From assembly GCF_023544445.1 (NCBI RefSeq), contig NZ_JALPVJ010000004.1, positions 575,688-639,687 of the forward strand: DNA of 64,000 nt, written 5' to 3'. The DNA comes from Actinoplanes sp. M2I2. GTDB taxonomy: Bacteria; Actinomycetota; Actinomycetes; Mycobacteriales; Micromonosporaceae. Below the pieces are notes generated by a model. The model did not search any database, had not been told where the DNA came from, and worked only from the letters and a program-made list of their open reading frames with translations. Position numbers and translations under genes: made by a program. Positions within the stretch are counted from its first letter, which is position 1, and each line of letters begins with the position of its first letter. Positions 48,050-57,141 of the stretch are shown one piece after another.

Positions 48050-48472
48050 TCATGGTTCCAGGTCGGTCGCGGCGGCGAACGAGCCGTCCATCAGGAACGG
48101 CACCGACTCGTGCTCGTGCACGACCAGCCAGCGCCCGTCGATGCGGCGCAGACCCAGCGTCACCCGATACCAGAGGGTGAACGCGTCGGTCGTGCCCTTG
48201 GGGGTCGCGCTCATCGAGTCGATGCTGGTGGCGAACGCGACGTCACCGTCGGCGGTGATCTCCAGCTGGGTGACCTCGCGGCGCGGCGGCGCCTCGAACG
48301 TGGCCAGCCACTGCTCCATCGGCAGCGGGTCGCTGCTGTCGACCCGCTCACCGAGCGGCGGCGCCAGGCTGTACGTGACCACCTCGGGCGCCGAGTAGGC
48401 CAGGAATCCCCGCACGTCGCCCTGGCCGAGCCGGGCGGCCCGCCCCTCGATCACCTCTCGGATCTCGCGCAT
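48050..48472 (-). CDS. SnoaL-like/NTF2-fold protein
   Basis: 140 residues from ATG 48472 (MREIREVIEGRAARLGQGD). The layout (helix, then AYSAPEVVTYSLAPPL, then TLGLRRIDGRWLVVHEHESVPF) is the ketosteroid-isomerase/SnoaL fold. Similar proteins accompany ECF42/ECF41 sigma factors and DGPF genes, as here. Catalytic role unknown. Divergent from the YCII gene. Confidence 0.82.
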   Translation of the reverse strand: MREIREVIEGRAARLGQGDVRGFLAYSAPEVVTYSLAPPLGERVDSSDPLPMEQWLATFEAPPRREVTQLEITADGDVAFATSIDSMSATPKGTTDAFTLWYRVTLGLRRIDGRWLVVHEHESVPFLMDGSFAAATDLEP

Positions 48473-48572
48473 GGTCTTGTCTCCTCTTCTCGGAACTTCG
48501 GCGAACTTCACCCGGGACGTCGAAACCGGCCGGTCGGCTTCGACATGCTGGGTGAGGCAAAGGAGATGACCC

Positions 48573-48944
48573 GTGAAATACCTGATTCTCATCCAGTCGA
48601 ACCCGCGCAGCCTGGCCGTCTGGGACGCGATGTCCGACGACGAGCGGACCGCCTTCGGTCGCGGTCATCTGCAACTGAACGAGGAGATGGCCGAGGCCGG
48701 GGTGCACGTCGCCGGTGAGGGCCTCGCCGATCCGTCGCTGGCCCGGTTCGTCTCGGTCCGCGACGGCCGGACGATCGTGTCGGACGGGCCGTTCGCCGAG
48801 GTCAAGGAACACCTCGCCGGCTTCTATCTGATCGACGTGCCCAGCCTGGACGACGCTGTCGCGTGGGCCGCCAAGGTGCCCGACGCGGCGAACACCGAGG
48901 TCGAGGTGCGCCCCGTCCTGGACATGAGCGGGTGGGAGTTCTGA
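48573..48944 (+). CDS. DGPF/YCII-domain protein
   Basis: 123 residues from GTG 48573. MKYLILIQSN, VSDGPFAEVKEHLAGFYLID (DGPF motif) and DAANTEVEVRPV are typical of YCII-related proteins. These nearly always sit beside ECF42 sigma factors and are thought to belong to their regulon or signalling module. Four bases separate its stop from the sigma-factor start. Confidence 0.9.
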   Translation: MKYLILIQSNPRSLAVWDAMSDDERTAFGRGHLQLNEEMAEAGVHVAGEGLADPSLARFVSVRDGRTIVSDGPFAEVKEHLAGFYLIDVPSLDDAVAWAAKVPDAANTEVEVRPVLDMSGWEF

Positions 48945-48948
48945 CCCC

Positions 48949-50136
48949 TTGACTCCGCTGGAAGAGGTGCTGCGGGCCGCCGCGCCGGGCGTGCTGGGCG
49001 CGGTGGTGCGTCGTTACGGCGACTTCGACACCAGCGAGGACGCGGTGCAGGAGGCGTTGCTGGCGGCCGCCCGGCAGTGGCCGGCCGAGGGGGTGCCCGA
49101 CGATCCGCGCGCGTGGCTGATCCGCGTCGCGTCGCGCCGTCGCATCGAGTCGCTGCGCAACGAGCAGGCCCGGCGGCGGCGCGAGGCGCTGCCACCGGAT
49201 CCGGTTCCGGCCGTACGCGGTGACGACGAACTGACGTTGCTGGTGCTCTGCTGTCATCCCGCCCTGACGGCCGTCTCCCAGGTGGCGCTGACCCTGCGCG
49301 CGGTGGGCGGCCTGACCACCGCCGAGATCGCCCGTGCCCTGCTCGTGCCCGAGGCGACCGTCGGCCAGCGGATCAGCCGGGCCAAGCGCACGATCCGCGA
49401 GGCGGGCGCCCGTTTCGTCCTGCCGCCCGACCTCGCCGAGCGCCTCACCGGCGTCCGTCAGGTCCTGTATCTGATCTTCAACGAGGGCCACACGGCCAGC
49501 TCGGGGTCGTCGCTGCACCGCGTCGAACTGAGCACCGAGGCGATCCGGCTGACCCGGCAACTGCACGCCCGCCGGCCGCGGGACGGCGAGGTGGCCGGCC
49601 TGCTGGCGCTGATGCTGCTGACCGACGCCCGGCGTCCCGCCCGCACGCGTCCCGACGGCGCCCTCGTCCCGCTCGCCGAGCAGGACCGCAGCCGGTGGGA
49701 TCGGGCCGCCGTCGCGGAGGGCGTCGAGATCATCACCGCCGCGTTGCGCGACACCGAGCTGGGCCCGTTCCAGTTGCAGGCCGCGATAGCCGCCGTGCAC
49801 GCCGAGGCCCCCTCCGCGGCCGGCACCGACTGGCCGCAGATCCTCCAGCTGTACCGGCTCCTGCAGGCGCTCGCCCCGGGCCCGATGGTCACGCTGAACC
49901 GCATCGTCGCCCTGGCCGAGGTCGACGGGCCGCTGATCGGCCTGCGCGCGCTGGAGGAGGCGGCTGCCGATCCCGCCCTGGCCGGCCATCATCGGGTCGC
50001 CGCCGTCCGGGCCCATCTGCTGGAGCGCGCCGGCGACCTCGCCCTGGCCCGGCAGGAGTATCTGCTGGCCGCCCGGCAGACCTTGAGCCTCCCTGAGCAG
50101 CGCTATCTCGAGTCGCGAGCGGCTCGCCTGCGCTGA
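48949..50136 (+). CDS. ECF sigma factor of the ECF42 type with C-terminal TPR-like extension
   Basis: 395 residues from TTG 48949. Sigma2 (RYGDFDTSEDAVQEALLAAARQW ... WLIRVASRRRIESLR) and sigma4 (TTAEIARALLVPEATVGQRISRAKRTI) are followed by a ~210-residue extension with LYLIFNEGH and helical repeats ending LARQEYLLAARQT, characteristic of ECF42. The extension replaces an anti-sigma factor and is needed for activity in studied members. It directs RNA polymerase to the adjoining DGPF-type genes; signal unknown. Confidence 0.92.
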   Translation: MTPLEEVLRAAAPGVLGAVVRRYGDFDTSEDAVQEALLAAARQWPAEGVPDDPRAWLIRVASRRRIESLRNEQARRRREALPPDPVPAVRGDDELTLLVLCCHPALTAVSQVALTLRAVGGLTTAEIARALLVPEATVGQRISRAKRTIREAGARFVLPPDLAERLTGVRQVLYLIFNEGHTASSGSSLHRVELSTEAIRLTRQLHARRPRDGEVAGLLALMLLTDARRPARTRPDGALVPLAEQDRSRWDRAAVAEGVEIITAALRDTELGPFQLQAAIAAVHAEAPSAAGTDWPQILQLYRLLQALAPGPMVTLNRIVALAEVDGPLIGLRALEEAAADPALAGHHRVAAVRAHLLERAGDLALARQEYLLAARQTLSLPEQRYLESRAARLR

Positions 50137-50303
50137 GCCCGTAGAGCAGTTCGCGCCGGTGTGCATGACTACCCGGCGGGCGGGGGAAACATGGTCCTGG
50201 CTTCGCGACGCAACAGGGCGCGGGGCCCGCCGACCGCAACGTTATGACGGACGCAACGGGCCGGCGGACCCCGCTGGGACCCGCCCGGGCGTACCGGGCG
50301 GGG

Positions 50304-51629
50304 TCACGGCCGCAGCCACACCGCCTCATCTCGGTGTGACTCGAGCGGCCCCGGGTAGTCGAGGCCACGCCGGACGTTGTCCGGCAAGCGCCAGGGCTGG
50401 TGCACGGCGCCGCCCTCGACTCCCTTGAGTTCGGGTACGTAGCGCCGAACGTACACGCCTTCGGGGTCGAACCGCTGAGCCTGACGAATCGGATTGAATT
50501 TGCGGTAGGGCCGGGTGTCGTTCCCGGTGCCCGCGACCCACTGCCAGTTGCCCGAGTTGTTCGGCACGTCCCCGTCGAGCAGCCAGCGGAAGAACCACTG
50601 CACGCCGGGCCGCCAGTCGATGCCGAGATGCTTGGTGAGGAACGCGGCGGTGATCAGCCGGGCGCGGTTGTGCATCCAGCCCTCGGCCCGCATCTGGCGC
50701 ATCCCCGCGTCGACCACCGGCACCCCGGTCGTCCCATCCTGCCAGTGCCGCAGCGCGTCCTGGTCGTCGCGCCACTCGGTGTCGCCGTTCGGCCGCAGCG
50801 GTCTGGTCGACAGCTGGGGGAAGGACAGCGCGACCTGGTAGTAGAAGTCGCGCCAGCACAGTTGCCGCACATAGTCGTCGGCGTCCTGCTGGAGCGCGGC
50901 CCGAGCCAGCCCCAAAGGAGACAGACAACCGAACCGCAGATACGGGCTGAGCCGGCTGGTGCCGTCGGCGGGCATGTCGTTGTGCAGCTCGGGGTACGGG
51001 CCGAGGTGCCGCAGCCAGGTCGCGAACCGGCGGCGGGCCTCGGTCTCGCCACCCGCGGCCGCGTCCGGTGACTCGCCTTCCGGGATCGCCGGCAGCCGGC
51101 CGGTGGCGACGCCCTGCGGCAGGGTGATCCGGTCGGGCGTGGCGACCTCGGCCCGCCACTGGGCCGCCCGCCAGACCCGGTGGTAGGGCGAGAAGACCCG
51201 GTACGAGGGACCGCCCCCGCCGGGCCGCAGCTCGCCCGGGTTGACCACGGTCAGGCCGGGGAACAGCCGCAACGCGATCCGGTGCCGCTCGCACTCCTCC
51301 CGCATCCGCTCCTCCCGGCGGCGGGCGTAGTGGCTGACGTCGGCCGCCATGCCGATGCCCTCGGCGCCGACCGAGCGGGCCAGCTCGATCGTCTCGGCCA
51401 CCGGGTCGCCCATCCGGATCACCAGGTCACCGCCCCTTTCCCGCAGCGCCGCTCGCAGGTCGGCGAGCGACTGGTGCAGGAAGCGGGTGCGGTTGGGCGA
51501 GAGCTTGCCGAGATCCGGGTCGAGCACGAACAGCGGTACGACCTGCTCGGCGTTCGCGCAGGCGGCGGCGAGGGCGGGGTTGTCTCGTACCCGCAGGTCG
51601 CGGGTGAACAGGACGACGGCGGTGCGCAT
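50304..51629 (-). CDS. phrB: class I cyclobutane-dimer photolyase
   Basis: 441 residues. It uses blue light and FADH- to split cyclobutane pyrimidine dimers. VVLFTRDLRVRDNPAL opens the alpha/beta antenna domain; GWMHNRARLITAAFLTKHL and DGDVPNNSGNWQWVAGTG are the FAD/DNA motifs of class I. It is downstream of crtB, one base apart on the minus strand, so photoprotective DNA repair and carotenoid synthesis are co-transcribed. Confidence 0.96.
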   Translation of the reverse strand: MRTAVVLFTRDLRVRDNPALAAACANAEQVVPLFVLDPDLGKLSPNRTRFLHQSLADLRAALRERGGDLVIRMGDPVAETIELARSVGAEGIGMAADVSHYARRREERMREECERHRIALRLFPGLTVVNPGELRPGGGGPSYRVFSPYHRVWRAAQWRAEVATPDRITLPQGVATGRLPAIPEGESPDAAAGGETEARRRFATWLRHLGPYPELHNDMPADGTSRLSPYLRFGCLSPLGLARAALQQDADDYVRQLCWRDFYYQVALSFPQLSTRPLRPNGDTEWRDDQDALRHWQDGTTGVPVVDAGMRQMRAEGWMHNRARLITAAFLTKHLGIDWRPGVQWFFRWLLDGDVPNNSGNWQWVAGTGNDTRPYRKFNPIRQAQRFDPEGVYVRRYVPELKGVEGGAVHQPWRLPDNVRRGLDYPGPLESHRDEAVWLRP

Positions 51630-51630
51630 C

Positions 51631-52518
51631 TCAGGCGGCCGTCCGCACCGGGGTGCCGGCCCGGGTGAGCAGGCTGCGCATCGCGACCGCGGCCCTGCGT
51701 CGGTTCGGCACGGTCGCGCGGCGGGCGAACACGTCGTAGTCGTTCGCCTCGATCTCCTCGAGGATGCCGCCGTAGAGCGCGAACGCCGTGCGCATGCAGG
51801 CCTGCGACGCGGGCTCCAGCATGACGATGCCGGGGGCGGCGGCCACGTAGTGCTCGCGGGCGACCCCGATCTCGTACCGGATGAGGTCCTTGATCGCGGG
51901 TGTGATGACGCCGCGGGCCAGGTCGTCGCGCGTGACGCCGAACCGGCCGAGGTGCGACTCGGGCAGGTAGACCCGGCCGCGGTCGAGGTCTTCGGCGATG
52001 TCCCGGATGAAGTTGGTGAGCTGGAAGGCGAAGCCCAGCTGACGGGCGGGCTCGCGGGCCGCGACCGGGTCCCGTGACCCCAGGATCGGCAGCATCATCG
52101 TGCCGATGACGGCGGCCGAGCCCTCCATGTAGTCGAGCAGGTCGTCGTACGTCGCGTACGAGGTCTCTGTGAGATCCATCGCCATGCAGCGCAGGAACGA
52201 CGCGAAGTCGTCGACATCAAGATCGAAAACCGCGATCGTGTGCAGAACCGCTGGTAGCAGCGGGTCGTCGACCGGCTCACCGCGCAGTCCGGCGACGAAG
52301 GCGCCGGACCATTCGTTGAGCCGGGCCGCCCGCTCGGCCGGAGGAAGCTCGGAGGTTTGATCGACGATCTCGTCGGCATACCGGGTGAATCCGTAGAGGG
52401 CGTGCACGTGGCGTCGTTTCCAGGCCGGAAGGAGCCTGGTCGCCAGGTAGTAGGTACGCCCGTGGCGCTTGTGCAGCTCACGGCAGCGCTCGTAGGCAGC
52501 AGCCAGATCGATGTCCAC
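51631..52518 (-). CDS. crtB: phytoene synthase
   Basis: 295 residues. It condenses two geranylgeranyl diphosphates to phytoene. YADEIVD (first Asp motif, ~43-50), YMEGSAAVIGTMM and NFIRDIAEDLDRGRVYLP (second Asp motif) are conserved. Divergent from crtE with 67 bp between starts and shared promoter space. The first gene of crtB-phrB. Confidence 0.96.
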   Translation of the reverse strand: MDIDLAAAYERCRELHKRHGRTYYLATRLLPAWKRRHVHALYGFTRYADEIVDQTSELPPAERAARLNEWSGAFVAGLRGEPVDDPLLPAVLHTIAVFDLDVDDFASFLRCMAMDLTETSYATYDDLLDYMEGSAAVIGTMMLPILGSRDPVAAREPARQLGFAFQLTNFIRDIAEDLDRGRVYLPESHLGRFGVTRDDLARGVITPAIKDLIRYEIGVAREHYVAAAPGIVMLEPASQACMRTAFALYGGILEEIEANDYDVFARRATVPNRRRAAVAMRSLLTRAGTPVRTAA

Positions 52519-52572
52519 GGAAGCCTCCGGAGAAAAAACGACGCACGAATCGACGCAACTTCAAAGTAAGGG

Positions 52573-52578
52573 TACGGT
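52573..52578 (+). promoter_or_regulatory. -10 element for a leaderless crtE transcript
   Basis: TACGGT ends seven bases before the crtE GTG, and no ribosome site is evident. A matching -35 is not clear, consistent with activator- or alternative-sigma-dependent transcription in a 67-bp divergent spacer. Confidence 0.4.
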
Positions 52579-52585
52579 ACAGCTC

Positions 52586-53719
52586 GTGGCCAATCACACG
52601 CTCGAGGGAAACCTGCATCGGGGCATACCCCGGCAGGGCGCCTCGCCGAACGCGCTGATCGACGCGATTCAGGGGACGCTCGCCGACTTCCTGGCCGCCC
52701 AGATCGCCTCACTCGACGCGATCGACCCCGCCCTCGGCCGCTTCGCCCGCACCGCCCGCGAGCTGGTGCACGCCGGCGGCAAGCGACTGCGACCCGTCTT
52801 CGCGTACTGGGGCTGGCGTGGCATCGCCGGACCCGACGCGCCGGTCGAGCCGGTGCTCCCGGCCTTCGCCGCGCTCGAGCTCATGCACACCTTCGCGCTG
52901 GTGCACGACGACGTGATGGACGACTCCGACACCCGCCGGGGCCGGCCCACCGCCCACCGCATCTTCGCCGACCAGCACCAGGAGGACGGCAGCGTCGGCG
53001 ACCCCGGGCGCTTCGGCTCCGCCGCCGCCATCCTCATCGGTGACCTCTGTCTCGTGTGGGCCGACCAGCTGCTGGCCCGCGCCGGCTCGCCGCCGACCGT
53101 CCGCGCCTGCTACGACCGCATGCGCGTCGAAGCGATCGCCGGGCAGTATCTCGACGTTCTCGGCGAAAGTCAGCCCGGCGCCTGGTCGGTCGACCGCGCC
53201 CTGCTCGTCGCCCGGCACAAGACGGCCAGCTACACCGTCCAGCGCCCGTTGCAGCTCGGGCTGGCTCTGACCGGTTCCCCGCAGAACGAGTCCCACCAGG
53301 CCTACGGCACCTACGGGCTCGCCGTCGGTGAGGCCTTCCAGCTGCGGGACGACCTGCTGGGTGTGTACGGCGACCCGGCCGTGACCGGTAAGCCGGCGAG
53401 CGACGACCTGCGTACCGGAAAGCCCACCACCCTGTTGATGCTCGCCCGCAAGCTGGCCACCCCGGCCCAGCGGGCGGAGCTCACCCTGGACCCCGCCGGA
53501 GCCGTCAACCCCGCCGACGGCTCCGGCGGCTTTACCAAGGCCCAGATCGAGCGGCGCGCTCGCGTCATCACTGAGACCGGCGCGCCCGCGCGCCTCGAAG
53601 CGATGATCCAGGAGCGGGTCGCCGACGGCGTCGCCGCGCTGGCCCAGGCCCCCATCCATGAACAAGCGCGTGCGGCGCTCATCGAGCTGGCGGTTCGCGT
53701 CACGCACCGCCCGGCATGA
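52586..53719 (+). CDS. crtE: geranylgeranyl diphosphate synthase (polyprenyl synthetase)
   Basis: 377 residues from GTG 52586. It elongates farnesyl or dimethylallyl diphosphate to GGPP for carotenoids. GGKRLRPVFAYWGW, HDDVMDDSDTRRGRPTAH (first Asp-rich motif) and FQLRDDLLGVYGD (second) are intact. A ~20-residue N-terminal tail precedes the fold. Heads the crtE-crtI-idi-regulator series. Confidence 0.95.
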   Translation: MANHTLEGNLHRGIPRQGASPNALIDAIQGTLADFLAAQIASLDAIDPALGRFARTARELVHAGGKRLRPVFAYWGWRGIAGPDAPVEPVLPAFAALELMHTFALVHDDVMDDSDTRRGRPTAHRIFADQHQEDGSVGDPGRFGSAAAILIGDLCLVWADQLLARAGSPPTVRACYDRMRVEAIAGQYLDVLGESQPGAWSVDRALLVARHKTASYTVQRPLQLGLALTGSPQNESHQAYGTYGLAVGEAFQLRDDLLGVYGDPAVTGKPASDDLRTGKPTTLLMLARKLATPAQRAELTLDPAGAVNPADGSGGFTKAQIERRARVITETGAPARLEAMIQERVADGVAALAQAPIHEQARAALIELAVRVTHRPA

Positions 53720-53741
53720 TGTCCACCCGGAGGTGCACACG

Positions 53742-55226
53742 ATGAGAACCGTTACAGGACCGACCGACCACGTGGTCGTGGTCGGCGCTGGACTGGCCGG
53801 ACTGGCCTGCGCCCTGCATCTGGCCGCGGCCGGCCGGCAGGTCACCGTCGTCGAGCGCGAGGCCGTGCCCGGCGGCCGGGCCGGACGGCTCAACCTGCAG
53901 GGGTACGAGTTCGACACCGGTCCGACCGTGCTCACCATGCCCGAGCTGATCGCCGAGCCGCTCGCCGCCGTCGGTGAGAACCTGTCCGACTGGCTCGAGC
54001 TGACCCCGCTCGACCCGGCCTACCGGGCGTTCTACCCCGACGGCTCGACGCTGGACGTCCGCACCGACACGGTCCGGATGGCGGCCGAGATCAGCCGGGT
54101 CTGCGGTCCCCGCGAGGCCGACGGCTACCTGCGGTTCGTCGACTTCGCCCGGCAGCTGTGGCAGCTGGAGCGCAACAACTTCATCGACCGGAACCTGGAC
54201 ACCCCGATCGACCTGGTCAACCTCAACCTGCTCAAGCTGCTGGGCATGGGTGGGTTCCGGCGGCTCCAGCCGAAGATCAACCAGTACTTCCGCGACCCGC
54301 GCACCCAGCGGATCTTCTCCTTCCAGGCCATGTACGCCGGTCTGGCGCCGCACGACGCGCTGGCCATCTACGCCGTGATCGCCTATCTCGACTCGGTCGC
54401 CGGCGTCTTCTTCCCCAAGGGCGGCATGCACGCCGTCCCGCGCGCCCTGGCCGGCGCGGCCGAGAAGCACGGCGTCACGTTCCGCTACTCGACCACGGTC
54501 ACCGAGGTCGAGACGGTCAACGGCCGGGCCACCGCCGTGATCACCGAGGACGGCTCACGGATCCCGGCCGACGTGGTCGTCCTGAACCCGGACCTGCCCG
54601 TCGCCAAGCGCGACCTCCTGCCCCAGCCGGGGCGTCAGCGCAACCTGACGTATTCACCCTCCTGTGTGGTTCTGCACATCGGGTCGCGCCAGAGCTACAG
54701 CAAGATCTCGCACCACAACATCCACTTCGGACGCAGCTGGCGCGGCACGTTCCAGGAGGTCATCGACAAGGGGCTGCTGATGAGCGACCCCTCGCTGCTG
54801 GTCACCAACCCGACCCACACCGATCCCTCGGCCGCACCGGACGGGCGGCAGAGTTACTACGTGCTCGCACCGACCCCCAACCTCGTCGCCGGCCCGATGG
54901 ACTGGCGTGGCGGCCTCGGCGAGAGGTACGCGTCCTCACTGGTCCGCACGCTGGAGCAGCGGGGCTACGTCGGCTTCGGCGACGGCATCGAGGTGCAGCA
55001 GATCATCACGCCGGCCGACTGGGAGGACCAGGGCATGGCGGCCGGCACGCCGTTCGCGGCCGCCCACACGTTCGCCCAGACCGGCCCGTTCCGCCCCTCC
55101 AACCTGCACCCCGGCCTCGACAACGTGGTCTTCACCGGCTCCGGCACGCAGCCCGGCGTGGGGGTGCCGATGGTGCTGATCTCCGGCAAGCTGGCCGCGG
55201 CCCGCATCACCAAGGTGAAGTCGTGA
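53742..55226 (+). CDS. crtI: phytoene desaturase
   Basis: 494 residues from ATG 53742, with GGAGG eight bases upstream. FAD-dependent desaturation of phytoene toward lycopene. VVVVGAGLAGLACALHLAAAG is the N-terminal dinucleotide fold, and the C-terminus has GLDNVVFTGSGTQPGVGVPM, the bacterial CrtI signature. Stop overlaps idi (GTGA). How many desaturation steps it performs is not readable from sequence. Confidence 0.94.
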   Translation: MRTVTGPTDHVVVVGAGLAGLACALHLAAAGRQVTVVEREAVPGGRAGRLNLQGYEFDTGPTVLTMPELIAEPLAAVGENLSDWLELTPLDPAYRAFYPDGSTLDVRTDTVRMAAEISRVCGPREADGYLRFVDFARQLWQLERNNFIDRNLDTPIDLVNLNLLKLLGMGGFRRLQPKINQYFRDPRTQRIFSFQAMYAGLAPHDALAIYAVIAYLDSVAGVFFPKGGMHAVPRALAGAAEKHGVTFRYSTTVTEVETVNGRATAVITEDGSRIPADVVVLNPDLPVAKRDLLPQPGRQRNLTYSPSCVVLHIGSRQSYSKISHHNIHFGRSWRGTFQEVIDKGLLMSDPSLLVTNPTHTDPSAAPDGRQSYYVLAPTPNLVAGPMDWRGGLGERYASSLVRTLEQRGYVGFGDGIEVQQIITPADWEDQGMAAGTPFAAAHTFAQTGPFRPSNLHPGLDNVVFTGSGTQPGVGVPMVLISGKLAAARITKVKS

Positions 55227-55798
55227 CCGCGCGCGAGGCCCACCTGGTCGAGCTGGTCGACGCCGACGGCCACGCGGTCGGCACGGCCACCGTCGCCGAC
55301 TCCCACCGCGCCCCGGGTCGTCTGCACCGGGCGTTCTCGGTGTTCCTGCGCAACGAGTCCGGGCAGGTGCTGTTGCAGCAGCGGGCGGCGGCCAAGACCC
55401 GCTTCCCGCTGCGCTGGGCCAACACATGCTGCGGGCACCCGTTGCCCGGCGAGGCGCTCGACGTGGCGGCCGCCCGGCGCCTGATCGAGGAGGTCGGGAT
55501 CGCCGACGTGCCGCTGACCGAGGTCGGCGTGTACGCCTACTACGCCGAGGACCCGGCGACCGGCCGCGTCGAATACGAGTACGACCACGTGCTGGTGGGC
55601 GACCTCCCCGCAGACGTGCAGCCCGTGCCCGATCCGGACGAGGTGGCCGGCCTGCGATGGACGTCGCTGCCCGGGCTGCTCGGCGAGATGGAGAGCGACT
55701 CCCGGTCGTACGCCCCCTGGCTTCTCGGAGTCACTCAGCGCCTGGCCGAGGCGACCGAGGCGGTTGAGGTCCGTTCCGCCCATCCCGATGGCCGGTGA
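55223..55798 (+). CDS. idi: isopentenyl-diphosphate delta-isomerase (type I)
   Basis: 191 residues from GTG 55223. A Nudix-fold enzyme interconverting IPP and DMAPP. The catalytic Cys lies in NTCCGHPLPGE, and the Glu/His ligands are in RRLIEEVGI and EYEYDHVLVG. It supplies the carotenoid pathway. Overlaps crtI upstream and the regulator gene downstream. Confidence 0.96.
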   Translation: MTAREAHLVELVDADGHAVGTATVADSHRAPGRLHRAFSVFLRNESGQVLLQQRAAAKTRFPLRWANTCCGHPLPGEALDVAAARRLIEEVGIADVPLTEVGVYAYYAEDPATGRVEYEYDHVLVGDLPADVQPVPDPDEVAGLRWTSLPGLLGEMESDSRSYAPWLLGVTQRLAEATEAVEVRSAHPDGR

Positions 55799-56687
55799 GG
55801 GACTCACCGCAGGGGCCGTCGCCCGCCGTCTCGGGGTGGCGGTCACCACTTTGCGTACGTGGCATCAGCGGTACGGCCTCGGGCCGAGCGAGCATGTGCC
55901 GGGCCACCACCGCCGCTACACCGAGCAGGACCTCGACCGCCTGCAGGTGATGCGCCGGCTGACCGCCCAGGGAGTCACCCCCGCCGAGGCGGCCGCGTGG
56001 GCGCAGCGGACCCCTCTCACCGTCGACGACGTTCCCCCACGGCAGGCCCGGGACGGCGGCGGCCACGCCATCGCCCTCGGATCGGTGGAGCCCGCCGCCC
56101 GGGGGCTGGCCCGCGCCGCCATGCGCCTGGACGCGTCGGCCATGCGCGACATCCTCGAGATGGTGATCGCCGACTGCGGAGTGATCCGGGCCTGGGAAGA
56201 GGTGGCGACGCCCGTGCTGATCGGCATCGGCGAGCGCTACGAGGCCACCAAGCGCTTCGTCGAGGTCGAGCACCTGATCTCGCGCACGCTGACCGAAGTC
56301 CTCGGCTCGGTGCGCCGCCCCGACAGCTCGGTGCCACCGAAGGTCCTGCTCGCCGCGGCCGACGAGGAGCTGCACACGCTGCCGCTCGAAGCGCTGGCCG
56401 CCGCCCTGGCCGAGGTGGGGGTGCCCAGCCGCCTGCTGGGCGCCCGGGTGCCACCCACCGCCCTGGCCGAGGCGATCGCCCGCACCGGTCCCGTGGTCGT
56501 CGTGCTCTGGTCGCAGACGCCCACCAGCTCCGACCCCGACCAGCTGGGCCGGGTCACGGCGCTGCCCCATCCGCCCCTGCTGACCGCCGCCGCCGGCCCC
56601 GGCTGGCCCGCGACGCTGCCCCCCGGCGTGCTCCAGCTCACCAGCCTCAACGACGCCGTGAAAACCGTCGCCGCCGCCGTCCGCTGA
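55788..56687 (+). CDS. MerR-family regulator with CarH/LitR-like C-terminal domain
   Basis: 299 residues from ATG 55788. The N-terminal MerR helix-turn-helix (LTAGAVARRLGVAVTTLRTW...HRRYTEQDLDRLQVMRRL) is followed by a four-helix and Rossmann-type domain as in B12 photoreceptors. Aligned cobalamin contacts differ: Tyr151-x9-Glu161-His162 replaces CarH Trp-x9-Glu-His, and Glu194-Leu-His196-Thr-Leu-Pro199 replaces E-x-H-x-x-G. The His ligand candidates are kept. In Streptomyces LitR controls crt genes in light; gene order and overlap with idi support the same role here, but cobalamin binding is unproven. Confidence 0.82.
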   Translation: MAGEGLTAGAVARRLGVAVTTLRTWHQRYGLGPSEHVPGHHRRYTEQDLDRLQVMRRLTAQGVTPAEAAAWAQRTPLTVDDVPPRQARDGGGHAIALGSVEPAARGLARAAMRLDASAMRDILEMVIADCGVIRAWEEVATPVLIGIGERYEATKRFVEVEHLISRTLTEVLGSVRRPDSSVPPKVLLAAADEELHTLPLEALAAALAEVGVPSRLLGARVPPTALAEAIARTGPVVVVLWSQTPTSSDPDQLGRVTALPHPPLLTAAAGPGWPATLPPGVLQLTSLNDAVKTVAAAVR

Positions 56688-56836
56688 CGTTCGCCCTGGT
56701 CAGGGCGTCGCCGCACGAAGGGGGATACCGGTTTGGAATGCGGGCGGTGGATCACGTATGCTTTCCAAGCCTCAAGCGGGGGCCCGGTTGGGGTCAAAGC
56801 CGAAAAGCATTGCAGACGTGCAATACTGACGGCGTT

Positions 56837-56909
56837 GCCCTCATCGTCTAGTGGCCCAGGACGCCGCCCTTTCAAGGCGGTAGCACGGGTTCGAATCCCG
56901 TTGGGGGTA
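56837..56909 (+). tRNA. tRNA-Glu (anticodon TTC)
   Basis: A 73-base cloverleaf. The anticodon loop CTTTCAA sits between GCCGCC and GGCGGT stems, the T-loop is TTCGAAT, and the discriminator base is A. CCA is not encoded. First of a Glu-Asp-Phe cluster. Confidence 0.93.
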
Positions 56910-56977
56910 CTGGTAGGTTAGCGGCAGGCAGTCGCTAGGCTGACTGGTAAGAAGTACCGAGCAAGATGAACAAGCAA

Positions 56978-57051
56978 GGTCCTGTGGAGCAGTTGGAGTG
57001 CTCGCCGCCCTGTCAAGGCGGAGGTCGCGGGTTCAAGTCCCGTCAGGACCG
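56978..57051 (+). tRNA. tRNA-Asp (anticodon GTC)
   Basis: GGTCCTG pairs with CAGGACC to form the acceptor; anticodon loop CTGTCAA gives GTC. T-loop TTCAAGT, discriminator G. No encoded CCA. Confidence 0.93.
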
Positions 57052-57064
57052 CAACGCACGTCAA

Positions 57065-57141
57065 GGCCAGGTAGCTCAGTTGGTACGAGCGTCCGACTGA
57101 AAATCGGAAGGTCGGCGGTTCGACCCCGCCCCTGGCCACCA
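57065..57141 (+). tRNA. tRNA-Phe (anticodon GAA)
   Basis: The acceptor GGCCAGG pairs with CCTGGCC; the anticodon loop CTGAAAA gives GAA. Discriminator A followed by an encoded CCA at 57139-57141. Glu-Asp-Phe order is common in actinobacteria. Confidence 0.93.
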
